In this document: positions 27,942 to 36,815 of the stretch, one piece after another
Position numbering within the stretch: position 1 is the stretch's first letter
How the letters are laid out: each line of letters begins with the position of its first letter
NCBI RefSeq assembly: GCF_025452195.1
Contig: NZ_CP104971.1
Span: forward strand, 248,001-312,000
Length of the DNA: 64,000 nucleotides
Source: Phyllobacterium zundukense
GTDB taxonomy: Bacteria; Pseudomonadota; Alphaproteobacteria; Rhizobiales; Rhizobiaceae
Direction: 5' to 3'
The notes under the pieces: model-generated
Told to the model about the DNA's origin: nothing
Database searches by the model: none
The model's input: the letters and a program-made list of their open reading frames with translations, nothing else
Position numbers and translations under genes: made by a program

Positions 27942-28480
27942 TTATAGCAGGTAATGGCCTTGTTCCAAAATTACGCTAATTCGCCCCTGCGCTGTCGACA
28001 GCGCGCCATACTTGATGGCGTTGGTGACAAGTTCATGCAGGCAAAGAGCCATAGTGGTTCCCGCGTCGCGGGTGAGCATGAGATCAGGACCTTCGACATG
28101 AAGTCTGTCCGTCGCTTTGGCGTTATAAGGCTTCAGTGTGAGTTCGACTATCCCTCTCAGCGCAACGCTATCACCCCCTTGCTCGAAGACGGCAGAGTGG
28201 ACGTTGGCCAGTGCTCCTAGACGACCTTCGAAATCGGCGGCAAGAGCGTCGATTGAATCCGCATCGCGACGGGTCATGCGAAAAATCGATGTCACGCTTG
28301 CCAGAATATTCTTGACGCGGTGGTTCAACTCAAAACGAAGCTCCCTCTCCCGCTCAATGGAATCTCGGACTTCCTGCTGGCGCAACCGAACAAGGAGGGC
28401 CGATTGGATACCGCTCACAAGCTCCAATGACGCAACTGGCCTCTGGAAAAATATATGTCTGGCTTCTCTAATCGGGCATT
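27942..28480 (-). pseudogene. HWE/HisKA_2-type sensor histidine kinase, C-terminal fragment
   Basis: It reads (R)PVASLELVSGIQSALLVRLR, then the H-box ELNHRVKNILASVTSIFRM, then the start of the ATPase domain (CLHELVTNAIKYGALS), and stops before the G boxes. The N-terminal part of the same gene is found beyond the IS110 element, at 29785-30037. The gene is thus cut by the insertion and also lacks its 3' end. Confidence 0.8.
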
Positions 28481-28715
28481 TGGGTCAAGCTCTTTTCTAA
28501 TTTTCCGGCAGCCTGGTCGTTCACGCGGGTCACGCTTCTCTTCGCAGTCGATTGGCTCCCTTGCGTTCGGAGCCGCTGCATGCATGCATGGGATCAGGGT
28601 CTGGAGAGCCTCGCTTTGGGACGCGCTCGAAGCGCAGCAGACATTAACGGCTTCATCCATCCCGTCGTCCGCGTGGGACGATCCGGCCAGGATCGAGTTC
28701 GAAGGCTCTGTCAAA

Positions 28716-29759
28716 TCATGCAGATGCCTCCGATCCGAACCGGAACTCTGTGCCGTCGATCCACATCCGATGAAGCACCACGGCAATCTTGCGGGCGACA
28801 GCGACGATGGCTCGCCGCCGTCCCTTGGTCTTCATCAACCGCACGCCCCAGGCCTTCAGGCTGCTCCAGGCAATCGACCGCATCAGCATCGCGTTGGCGG
28901 CTGCATAGAGCGTCGCCCGCACGTCGGCGTCGCCGGCATGGGAGATTCGGCCGGGATTGTCCTTCTCGCCGGACTGGAAGCGTCGCGGCGTCAGCCCGAA
29001 GTGAGCGCCGACAGTGCGCGAGCTTTTAAAGCGGATGGGATCGTCAACTGCGGCCTTGAAGCTCAAGGCCGTCACGTATCCGACACCTGGAACACTCATG
29101 AACCGCGTAGTGACGGAGTCTTGGTGCGCCGCCCGTCGGACACGTCGATCGAGTTCAAGTAAGGTTTCCAGGAGCATCTGCCTGGCCTGCAACATCGGTA
29201 GGAGCGCATGGCTTAGTGCAGGATCGCTTTCGATCGTGTCTCGGATGGCCGCATCGAAAGCACCACCCCGCAAACGCATCGGCAGCTTGACGCCGAAGAC
29301 CTTCAGAAGCCCGCGGATTTCGTTTTCAAGGTCGATGCATTTGCGCTGCATGACCTTGCGGCTGGTGAGCAGCGCACGGATGTAATGGCTTTCGACGCTC
29401 TTCACATGCACCCGACTATACCAACCCGATCGCAGCAGTTGGGCGATGCCGCGAGCGTCGTTTTTGTCGGTCTTGTTGCGCATGGCCGAAAGAGCGGCAT
29501 TGACCTGCCGAGCCTCCATACACACGACGTCGAACCCCGCTTCTTTCAGTCCGTAGGTCAGATGTTGAGTGAGCGTGCCAGCTTCCAGCCCAACCTGATG
29601 GATCGGTTCGCCAAACTCGCGCAGGCAGCGAACCAGGTCCGACACGTCGGATGGGACGGATCGCTCGAGCCGAACCTTCCCATCCTGGTCAATAATGCAG
29701 ATCGCCACTGAGCGCAGCGACACGTCCAAAGAGCATAAAACATCGTCATCTCCCTTCAT
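28716..29759 (-). CDS. IS110-family transposase
   Basis: 347 residues from ATG 29759 (an upstream ATG at 29831 is less likely). N-terminal DEDD domain (LCSLDVSLRSVAICIIDQDG; RNKTDKNDARGIAQLLRSGW) and C-terminal transposase_20 domain (MSVPGVGYVTALSFKAAVDD; GAHFGLTPRRFQSG) are both present, so it may be active. IS110 elements lack terminal inverted repeats and encode a bridge RNA in a flank. The element lies inside the histidine kinase gene described at 27942-28480 and 29785-30037. Confidence 0.92.
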   Translation of the reverse strand: MKGDDDVLCSLDVSLRSVAICIIDQDGKVRLERSVPSDVSDLVRCLREFGEPIHQVGLEAGTLTQHLTYGLKEAGFDVVCMEARQVNAALSAMRNKTDKNDARGIAQLLRSGWYSRVHVKSVESHYIRALLTSRKVMQRKCIDLENEIRGLLKVFGVKLPMRLRGGAFDAAIRDTIESDPALSHALLPMLQARQMLLETLLELDRRVRRAAHQDSVTTRFMSVPGVGYVTALSFKAAVDDPIRFKSSRTVGAHFGLTPRRFQSGEKDNPGRISHAGDADVRATLYAAANAMLMRSIAWSSLKAWGVRLMKTKGRRRAIVAVARKIAVVLHRMWIDGTEFRFGSEASA

Positions 29760-29784
29760 CTCGGTCAAGCCGAGATAGTAGTGG

Positions 29785-30037
29785 GAGCTCGCCCCTGCTG
29801 GGACCGCCCGATTACACATGCTTTCGGCCATCGCCCGTCGAGTTCGGCACGGATACGAGACTGCTGGGCCGATCGATCTAAAAGGACGAAGATTGGCAAG
29901 TCAGACCAGTTGGGCTGTGTGGCCAAATGGCTTGCTATGGCTTCGATTGTCGGAGGGTTCAGGGATTCGTGAGTGACAATTATCACGCCGGGGGATTCGG
30001 ACAGCATCTGGTCGAGCCCGTGCTTGTTAGGTTCTTA
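29785..30037 (-). pseudogene. HWE histidine kinase, N-terminal (receiver-like) fragment
   Basis: Reads LSESPGVIIVTHESLNPPTI, ASHLATQPNWSDLPIFVLLD, SRIRAELDG. This matches the pseudo-receiver part that precedes '..ERPVRPLxLVSAVQSALRxR' in a common rhizobial HWE-kinase family. The continuation is at 28480 and below, on the other side of the IS110 element. An in-frame stop lies upstream, so the 5' end is also lost. Confidence 0.65.
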
Positions 30038-30050
30038 ATCGAGGAACGGT

Positions 30051-30218
30051 ATGAGTGACGATAAAAAGCCAAAGCGACAGAATGTCGTGCACTGGCAACC
30101 TAGGCGGCCCGAATACCAGGATGCGCTGTGTTCAGGCCACCTACCTCCACCCAACGACGAGACTTTCGAGGAGTTGCTGCGGCGCTTGGATGAGGCCGAG
30201 GAAAAGCAGCAAAAATAG
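30051..30218 (+). CDS. Small orphan protein
   Basis: 55 residues: basic N-terminus (MSDDKKPKRQ), an aromatic/proline stretch (VVHWQPRRPEYQDAL) and an acidic helical end (NDETFEELLRRLDEAEEKQ). GAGGAACGGT directly upstream gives a good ribosome binding site. The acidic end is shared with the short frame at 15580. Function unknown; size and charge would fit a binding partner or antitoxin-like peptide, but nothing proves it. Confidence 0.55.
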   Translation: MSDDKKPKRQNVVHWQPRRPEYQDALCSGHLPPPNDETFEELLRRLDEAEEKQQK

Positions 30219-30310
30219 GCCTTGCCCGGCTATCCTAGAAGTCGTCTGCGGTTAGCGCCCTCAGCGGCGACTTGTCATTCACCCAACAGTGATAGTTCCG
30301 GTCAACCCTG

Positions 30311-30495
30311 CCGACGCGAATGATCAATCGATTCTCCGGACAGGGGCTGCGCGACGTACACGCGCTCGTCAACGAGAGCCGTCAGTCGGTGCAGCGCATC
30401 GAACGGCAATTACCGATCTTGAAAAGAACCCGCAGCGCGTGATTTTCGGTGGAGGTGGCAACGTTCCCGAGTACGACGGACGCACACGCCGTTGA
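30311..30495 (+). pseudogene. C-terminal remnant of an MlaD/MCE-family protein
   Basis: Frame 1 reads MINRFSGQGLRDVHALVNES RQSVQRIER-like sequence up to ~30406; one base is missing, and frame 2 continues ITDLEKNPQRVIFGGGGNV and ends just inside the next gene. This is the usual end of an MCE-domain substrate-binding protein of an Mla/ABC lipid transporter. The MCE domain and the permease/ATPase genes that should precede it are absent. Confidence 0.7.
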
Positions 30496-31157
30496 CTTTG
30501 GCCAATTCGCATCGCATGAGAGTCAACGGGTTGTCACGCTTCGCGGGGACGGGGGCATTGGTGAGTTCAAGAACGACTATTGCCGCTCTGCTGATGGCTT
30601 TGTCCGTTTCAGCCTGCGCCAGTTCCAAAAAGCTTGATACGTTCGATCTTTCCGGTGCTTCGCCATCTGTGTCTTCACCAAAGAAGCAGGGGCGTCAGAT
30701 TCTGATTGCGGCGCCCTCCGCGCTCAAGGCGCTCGACGGCGAAAATGTCGTTGTCCGCTCCGGTCCGAATTCGATTGCCTTTCTTAAGGGCGCGCAGTGG
30801 GCCGATCGTCTGCCGAACATCGTACAATCGCGCTTCGTGCAGGCTTTCGAGAGCACCGGGCGTCTTGGCGGCGTCGGCCGTCCTGGTGAAGGCCTCGCCA
30901 TCGACTATCAGGTGATCAGTGATATCCGTTCCTTCAATATCAACGTTTCCGGCGGTAATGCCGCTGTCGTCGAAATCGCCGTCAAGATACTGAACGACAA
31001 GAATGGAACCGTACGTTCGTCGCGCATCTTCCGCTCAACATCTCCGGTGGGCGGGCCAGCAAACGGGCAGGGCAATGCCTCCTATATCGCCGCGCTTGAC
31101 AGGGCTTTTGATAGCGTTACGAGCGATATTGTCAAATGGACGCTTTCGGTGATTTGA
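30492..31157 (+). CDS. ABC-type transport auxiliary lipoprotein (PqiC/MlaD-partner type)
   Basis: 221 residues from TTG 30492, which overlaps the stop of the MlaD remnant (TTGA); ATG 30516 is an alternative. Lipobox at LSVSAC. The body fits the ABC_trans_aux family (LIAAPSALKALDGENVVVRS; FLKGAQWADRLPNIVQSRFV; YQVISDIRSFNINVSGGNAA). These outer-membrane lipoproteins work with MCE-type lipid transporters. Since the rest of that operon is deleted, this intact gene is now an orphan. Confidence 0.85.
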   Translation: MTLANSHRMRVNGLSRFAGTGALVSSRTTIAALLMALSVSACASSKKLDTFDLSGASPSVSSPKKQGRQILIAAPSALKALDGENVVVRSGPNSIAFLKGAQWADRLPNIVQSRFVQAFESTGRLGGVGRPGEGLAIDYQVISDIRSFNINVSGGNAAVVEIAVKILNDKNGTVRSSRIFRSTSPVGGPANGQGNASYIAALDRAFDSVTSDIVKWTLSVI

Positions 31158-31692
31158 GCGGGTCGCGATGCGACGCCAGAACGCTTCAGGATCGCGCTTT
31201 TAAGCCGCGAAGGATATCAGAGGATGCGTCTAGCGGCATCTCCTCTGGCTCGTAGCCCATGCCACCACCTTGATCTGCGGGTTGGCAATTGTACCTCTCA
31301 AAGCGCTTCCTTACGTAGTCTGCTGCTTCCTGCTATCGATGTGGCGCTGCCGCCGCTGCCTTTGAGAAATTCCCCTGACCCGAAGAAACAAGACCAGTTC
31401 CAGGTTCCCTTGCTCGGCCCATGCTCGACGGCGATTCACGAATGCTGTGAAATCATGGTGCCCGATCTCGCCGCCAATCTCGGTAGGTTTCCATCTGACT
31501 TGGTTCATCTAAAAGTGTTCCAAGTTTCATCGTTTGTCCCGTGCACTATATGCCCGTTAAAAAGTTGGAACAGTTTGATGTGGATAACTTTCCGCTCGGC
31601 CTGTCCAGCGGCGGATCCCTTCCTAGCGTGTGGGTTAGGAACCACGCGCTGATGCCATCATTCCCATATTTGATCGCTCAAAGTAGGAACGG
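31158..31692. other. Intergenic stretch without a recognisable gene
   Basis: Open frames here have irregular composition and no start signals. A 65-residue minus frame (31311-31508) starts MNQVRWKPTEIGGEIGHHDF, but has no ribosome binding site or known match. Confidence 0.4.
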
Positions 31693-32010
31693 CTAGTCAA
31701 CGGAAATCACATCCCCTGTCCGACGGTCAACGCTAACCCTGATGTCATTGCCCCTTCGATCTGTACCTTCAACGACGTATCGCGATCTTGTTCTTCTGAC
31801 GTCGTCTACATTTCTGAGGCCCTCGGATCGGGCGATCCGAACAGCCTGTCGCTCATCGATTTCCATAACTCGGCGGTCTGGTCTCTCGCGCTCAGGCTCC
31901 CGCAGCCGCAATCCATTGGGACCGAGCTCAATGGATTGCGCAAAAGTTTGCGGCGCAACGGTGGGCGTCACCAAGGTGGCCGCTCCAATGATGACCAATA
32001 TCTTGAACAT
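31693..32010 (-). CDS. Small secreted PepSY-like protein
   Basis: 105 residues: signal peptide (MFKILVIIGAATLVTPTVA ... FAQ), a linker with Arg/Glu/Pro, and a ~55-residue PepSY-like domain (IDERQAVRIARSEGLRNVDD; RDRR-type turns; VSVDRRTGDVISVD). PepSY domains are often protease inhibitors or envelope proteins. The frame is intact, unlike the similar protein at 25743-26064. Confidence 0.75.
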   Translation of the reverse strand: MFKILVIIGAATLVTPTVAPQTFAQSIELGPNGLRLREPERERPDRRVMEIDERQAVRIARSEGLRNVDDVRRTRSRYVVEGTDRRGNDIRVSVDRRTGDVISVD

Positions 32011-32284
32011 GATGTTCTCCCGGTAATTGTCCCGCCTGAAGATCTAAACGTCCAATTCGTAGTAGCGTTCCGTTTTCGAGCACGCTCCTTTAGAAGACCG
32101 CTGCGCACCTTACCCAGGAGATGGTCCCATTCGGCTATCGCGGATGAATCGGCGTATTTGCGGAAAAGCCGCGCACGACGAACTAGCGGGCGGTCCGGAG
32201 CGAGAATCCGCCTTTGTTCCAGAAACGGGGCGGATCGGCCAGTCAGTAACCCTTCCTTTGAAATGCCGATCAGGGCCGTCGCGC

Positions 32285-33292
32285 GGTTTTATGCACAAAG
32301 CTGCGGCCACTACAGACGAGATCACATGGCCGGTATCAGGATCGCGGACAGGTTCTGAAACATGCACATCTGGAGGCGGATCGTCGGGTTGGATGTTCGG
32401 CTTCACGCCACACCTTCAACAGGCGCTCCAGATTGGAACGACTGCCCGTGTAGCCGCGGTTCTTGATATCGTGAAATAGATGGCGCCCAATGCGGTTTCC
32501 ATTCTTCCAGCATTCAGCCAGAAAAGTTTCAAAATACAACGGCGATGTCGGATTCAATGCTGCCCGGTTTCTGTCTCGAGGTGCGTTAGAAGTGAGCCAA
32601 TTCGCGATGCTGCGGCGCTCGTATCCGGTCCGCCTTGCAATCTCGCTGTAGGTGAGGCCCTGCTGGCGCAAAGCTTGAAGCGTGGCAAATATTTCCTGAC
32701 GGGATTGTCTGTGCTGCAAGCGGGCTCGGCGATGTTGTGCCGTAGCGCTGGCGATCGCATCTTCGGAGAGAATGGGTCTAACATGGGCGTGGCCATAAAC
32801 GCTCATCTGTTCCTTGATCGCCGCCCGGAGATTTTGGACCAGATGAAAACGGTCAGCCACCTGGCGGGCCTGCGGTGCGCCCTCCCGGGCTGCCTGGGCA
32901 TACAGGCCACAGCGATCTCGGCTAACAACTTCGATCGTCGGACGTTCTTGCAACCATGCTTTTGCGCTCTCAACGCTGCGGTCGTCCAGAACATCGACGA
33001 CCGATTGACGCTCAAGATCGACCATGATCGTGCCGTACCGCGAGGAATGCCGCCAGCTCCAATCATCAATGCCTACAACCCGAATATTGTCTTTTTGCAG
33101 GGACGCCGGACTATTGCGCTTCAATTGCCGCAAGATCGTGTCGTCACTGACCAGCATGCCGAGCCGATGCAACAAGTATTCACCCGGCCGACCGCCGATC
33201 TTGTGGCCAATCAAGCGTACAATCTCGGCCATCCGTTCAGTTCGTCGCGTGTAGGGTGAAGCAATCTCGGGCAGATCTTGTGCCAGCTCCAG
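32285..33292 (-). pseudogene. ISL3-family transposase, N-terminally truncated and frameshifted
   Basis: The main frame reads LELAQDLPEIASPYTRRTER, then MAEIVRLIGHKIGG, IDDWSWRHSSRYGTIMVDLE (DDE domain) and VADRFHLVQNLRAAI, plus an inserted HTH (LTYSEIARRTGYERRSIANW). After RLLKVWREAEHP the frame changes, and the family C-terminus (DPDTGHVISSVVAAALCIKP) is found in another frame. The zinc-finger N-terminus is missing. It abuts the IS6 remnant. Confidence 0.85.
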
Positions 33293-33400
33293 TCACCTAC
33301 GAATGGAGTTCCTGGGTGCCTAGAGCGAGATATTGCGCTTAGGCTGCTGCAAAACGGTGTCGTAGCTTTGCTACTCCATAGGAGCGGAGCTTGTCGGTGA

Positions 33401-33830
33401 TCATTCACTTGGCACGAGCCTCTGCTTTCTCAGGAGCCTTGTTAGCAATCGCTTTGCTGCCTTGGTGTTGCGGCAGCTTTGCTGCCTTGGTGTTGCGGCG
33501 GTTCTGGACGATTTCATCGAGCACATATCCGTCCTGGTCGACGGCCCGCCACAACCAGTGTTTTCTGCCAGCGATACTGATGACGACTTCATCCAGGTGC
33601 CAGATATCAACGCGGCTTGGCTGCTTGCGGAGCAGACGCCGGGCATACTTCGGACCGAACTTCCATGCCCAACGGCGGATGGTCTCATAGGAAACCACAA
33701 TGCCACGCTCAAGCAACCTTTCTTCGACCAGCCGCAAACTCAGTGGAAACCGGAAATAAAGCCAAACCGCGTGCGCGATGGTCTGGGGTGGAAAACGATG
33801 GCGCTTGTAGCGGATAACAGGCATGTTCAT
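33401..33830 (-). pseudogene. IS6-family transposase, truncated, with a 25-bp internal duplication
   Basis: From MNMPVIRYKRHRFPPQTI it carries the IS6 helix-turn-helix (RLVEERLLERGIVVSYETIR) and the first two DDE residues (WHLDEVVISIAGRKHWLWRA). A tandem 25-bp repeat at 33451-33500 shifts the frame at RRNTKAAK; the other frame then reads RNTKAAKRLLTRLLRKQ and stops. The last ~80 residues with the catalytic Glu are absent. Confidence 0.85.
33451..33500. repeat. 25-bp tandem duplication in the IS6 remnant
   Basis: Two adjacent copies of a 25-base unit beginning GCTTTGCTGCCTTGGTG; they differ only at the last base. The unit length is not a multiple of three, so it disrupts the transposase. Confidence 0.9.
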
Positions 33831-33981
33831 GTCGTCACATCTATGTCCAAACTCGCTCACCGACAGTTAATGTGACAAGCCCGCTTGCGGTGCTGCCCGC
33901 AAAAAGCCGGGATGTTGTTTCTTAGCTTTTGGGCTCGCACCCGCATGCAATCTTGCTATCCCCCGAAAGGTGCCCGTAACG

Positions 33982-34638
33982 ATGCGTCTGTTGCTGATCG
34001 AAGATGACGTGATCCTTGGATCGTCGTTAAAGAAAGCGCTTGAGAAACATGCCTATGGAGTGGATTGGATCCAGGACGGCGAATCCGGGCTCGCTGCGCT
34101 GGAGGATTTGAACTTCAGCGTTGTGGTACTCGACGTCAACTTGCCGAAACTCACGGGAATCGAAGTGCTGAGAGCAGTGCGGCAAAAGAAGAATATGGTT
34201 CCGATCTTGCTGCTGACCGCGCGGGATACTCCGCTACAGAAGGTTGAGGGCCTTGACAGCGGCGCTGACGATTATCTCGTCAAGCCTTTTGATCTCGATG
34301 AGCTGTTAGCACGGCTTAGAGCACTGATAAGGAGGCGGGACGGACGTTCCGATGTGGTCCTGAGGTGCGGAGATGTTGAAGTCGACCCCGCCGCCATGGT
34401 GGTGCGTAGCACATCGGGACAAGTCGCGATGACGGCCAAGGAGTTTCAGATGCTGAAGCTCCTCATGGAACGCGCCGGCAAGTACGTTACAAAAAGCGAC
34501 ATTGAATACGCGCTTTACAGTGCGGAAAGTGCTGTGGAGAGCAATACGACGGAAGTGGTCATCTACAATCTCCGAAAGAAACTTGGCAGCGACTTCATCA
34601 AGTCTATCCGCGGCGTCGGATACATGGTCGAGCAATGA
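33982..34638 (+). CDS. OmpR/PhoB-type response regulator
   Basis: 218 residues. Receiver domain with acidic pocket (IEDD), phospho-acceptor Asp51 (VVVLDVNLPKLTG), switch Thr (LLLTARDTP) and Lys (DYLVKPFDLDELLARLRAL). C-terminal winged helix (MTAKEFQMLKLLMERAGKYV; VVIYNLRKKLGSDFIKSIRG). Its end overlaps the kinase start by four bases. ATG 33982 gives the standard family N-terminus; a GTG at 33970 is possible. It resembles QseB/PmrA-type regulators. I infer that it controls the lipid operon directly downstream. Confidence 0.92.
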   Translation: MRLLLIEDDVILGSSLKKALEKHAYGVDWIQDGESGLAALEDLNFSVVVLDVNLPKLTGIEVLRAVRQKKNMVPILLLTARDTPLQKVEGLDSGADDYLVKPFDLDELLARLRALIRRRDGRSDVVLRCGDVEVDPAAMVVRSTSGQVAMTAKEFQMLKLLMERAGKYVTKSDIEYALYSAESAVESNTTEVVIYNLRKKLGSDFIKSIRGVGYMVEQ

Positions 34639-36011
34639 TCAGATCAACGCTGACGCGCAAACTGTTTTTCAGAATTGCTCCAACAATTCTGATCACCATA
34701 GCCGTCATCGGCGCGTTTGCCTTCCGCAGCGCCACGCGCGAAATCAACAACATCTACGACGCACAGTTGATCAACGACGCGAATGTCCTTTGGACGCTGC
34801 TGGAACGCGAGGTCCAAAAACCGGGCATCCATAAATTCAAGCAGGTCAACGATATCGATCTGGCGATGGGCAACCAGCTGGCAATTAACGAAGATGCGGA
34901 CGACTATGCGGACGCACACATGTTTCGTGCCTGGAAAGACGGGGAGATCCGCGTGTTCTCCAGTACCGCGTTCCCCAAGACCATTCCGGAGCAGCCGGCC
35001 GGCTTTACGGATTTGACGTATAAGGGTGAAGCCTGGCGGGTCTACTCGCTGCCAATTCCGCAAACGACAATCGTTGTGGAGATTGGAGAAAAACAGGCTT
35101 TGCGCAGGACACTTGTTTCGAACATTCTGCTGAACCTGTCTTTTCCATTGTTGGTGCTCTTTCCGCTCATCGCAGTTTTGATCTGGTTCGGTATCAAGAA
35201 CGGCCTCAGCACAATTCATGGATTGGTCCGCCAGATTCGCAGCCGTTCGCCTGACGATCTTTCGGTGATTCCCCTCGATACATTGCCGAGAGACCTTTCC
35301 CCGCTCGGCAGATCGATCAATCAGCTTCTTGACAAGCTTGACCGCTCTCTGACGGCCGAAAGGCGCTTTGCCGACCATGCAGCCCATCAGCTGCGAACCC
35401 CTCAAGCATCTTTGAAGTTATTGCTGCAAATGCTGGCGAACGCGGAAAGCGAGCAAGAGCGCAAAATCATCGTCGGCGACCTCGTCGCCAGCAATGAAAA
35501 AGCAATGCACCTGATCGAGCAACTGCTCCGTGCCGCGCGCGTGAGCCACCAGCCAATGCAGTTGAAAAGCGTATCTCTGTACAACGCCGTGGCTTCTGTG
35601 ATCGCTGAGTTCGGCAGTATCATCCATCAGAAGAAACTCGATGTCTCCCTGCACGGCGATGAAAGCGCGCAGGTCAATGCCGATGAATCGCTTCTTCGGC
35701 TGATGGTCGCCAATCTCGTCGACAACGCGATCAAGTACACCCCGAGCGACGGTGCCATCGAAGTATCGATCACGGCCAGGCAGGATTGCTGGCTATTGTC
35801 GATCAGCGATAGTGGGCCTGGAATCGCGGCGCAACATCGCGAAGCTGTGTTTCAACGCTTCTACCGGGTCGATACGCCGCATGCTGAGGGGGCGGGGCTG
35901 GGCTTGGCGATCGTTGCCGATATTATTGACCGTTTCTCCGCCACCATCGCATTGAATGCTGCGGGATCAGGCAGAGGATTGAGCGTCGACGTGCTGATGC
36001 CGAGAGCATAG
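34635..36011 (+). CDS. Sensor histidine kinase (QseC/TctE type)
   Basis: 458 residues. A first membrane helix (residues ~12-32), a ~130-residue periplasmic sensor domain, a second helix (~160-187), HAMP-like linker, dimerisation domain with phospho-acceptor His251 (AAHQLRTPQASLKLLL, a Gln instead of the usual Glu after His), and ATPase domain with N box (VANLVDNAIKYTP), G1 (ISDSGPGI) and G2 (GAGLGLAIVADI). It is coupled to the response regulator by an ATGA overlap. The sensor domain is acidic in places (INEDADDYADAH), a feature seen in sensors of cations or cationic peptides; the actual signal is not known. Confidence 0.92.
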   Translation: MIRSTLTRKLFFRIAPTILITIAVIGAFAFRSATREINNIYDAQLINDANVLWTLLEREVQKPGIHKFKQVNDIDLAMGNQLAINEDADDYADAHMFRAWKDGEIRVFSSTAFPKTIPEQPAGFTDLTYKGEAWRVYSLPIPQTTIVVEIGEKQALRRTLVSNILLNLSFPLLVLFPLIAVLIWFGIKNGLSTIHGLVRQIRSRSPDDLSVIPLDTLPRDLSPLGRSINQLLDKLDRSLTAERRFADHAAHQLRTPQASLKLLLQMLANAESEQERKIIVGDLVASNEKAMHLIEQLLRAARVSHQPMQLKSVSLYNAVASVIAEFGSIIHQKKLDVSLHGDESAQVNADESLLRLMVANLVDNAIKYTPSDGAIEVSITARQDCWLLSISDSGPGIAAQHREAVFQRFYRVDTPHAEGAGLGLAIVADIIDRFSATIALNAAGSGRGLSVDVLMPRA

Positions 36012-36028
36012 CGCGCGTCTTCAGGCGA

Positions 36029-36056
36029 TTTCAGTTTCGTTTCATTTTGGCATAAT
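36029..36056 (+). promoter_or_regulatory. Candidate response-regulator site and promoter of the lipid operon
   Basis: Two 11-bp direct repeats, TTTCAGTTTCG then TTTCATTTTGG (9 of 11 identical), end directly before CATAAT, a good -10 match. OmpR-family regulators bind direct repeats at one-turn spacing over the -35 region, just as placed here. The first operon gene starts 57 bases downstream. Confidence 0.5.
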
Positions 36057-36112
36057 TCTGCACTCAGGCACGGCTGATAGAACCCCCGCACGATTGTGCA
36101 AGGAGTTTTTAA

Positions 36113-36796
36113 ATGCACGTGTACTGCGATTTCGATGGAACGATTTCGGTCGAGGATGCGACGGATTTTGTTCTTTCAAACTTGGCTAATCCCGCATGGG
36201 AAGCCATCGAACAACAATGGCAAGAGGGCGAGATCGGTTCGGCAGAATGCATGCGCCGCCAGATCGGCTTGATCCACGCCAAGCAACATGAACTCGATGA
36301 TGTGCTTGAAGATGTCGTTATCGACCCGACCTTTGCTGCATTCGCAAATTTCTGCAGCTGCCGCGCCGTGCCGCTCACCATCGTCAGCGATGGCGTCGAT
36401 TACTTCATCAAGCAAATTCTCGTGCGCAACAACCTCAGCCATATTCCCGTCGTCGCCAACAAGTTGACGATCGTCAATCCGGACGGGAAACCATCTTACC
36501 ATCTGACCTCTCCGCACGCCGATCAAGATTGTTTGTCAGCCGCCGGGGTTTGCAAGTGCAGATCGCTGACGCCGCGTGATTTGCGGGTCTATGTCGGCGA
36601 CGGCCGTTCGGACTTCTGCGTTTCCCATCAACCGGAACTGGTCTTCGCCAAGGGGAAACTGGCTGATTACTGTTTTGCCGAGGACATCCCTTTCATTGCG
36701 TATGAGACCTTTGCCGATCTCACCCATAGCCTCAAGAGCGCGATACCGAGCCTGAAGGGCGACGCCTTGATATCTCCCCGCCACGTCGCCGCATAA
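36113..36796 (+). CDS. HAD-superfamily phosphatase (MtnX-like, HAD-IB)
   Basis: 227 residues; AAGGAG ten bases before the ATG. Motif I is YCDFDGTIS (nucleophile Asp6, general acid Asp8), motif II TIVSDG, and motif IV YVGDGRSDFCVS. The layout, with a small helical cap, resembles MtnX and phosphoserine-phosphatase-like enzymes. None of the other methionine-salvage genes is nearby, so the substrate is more likely a phosphorylated intermediate of this operon. First gene of the operon, 20 bases before the aminotransferase. Confidence 0.87.
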   Translation: MHVYCDFDGTISVEDATDFVLSNLANPAWEAIEQQWQEGEIGSAECMRRQIGLIHAKQHELDDVLEDVVIDPTFAAFANFCSCRAVPLTIVSDGVDYFIKQILVRNNLSHIPVVANKLTIVNPDGKPSYHLTSPHADQDCLSAAGVCKCRSLTPRDLRVYVGDGRSDFCVSHQPELVFAKGKLADYCFAEDIPFIAYETFADLTHSLKSAIPSLKGDALISPRHVAA

Positions 36797-36815
36797 TCAC
36801 AAGCGAGAACCTTTA

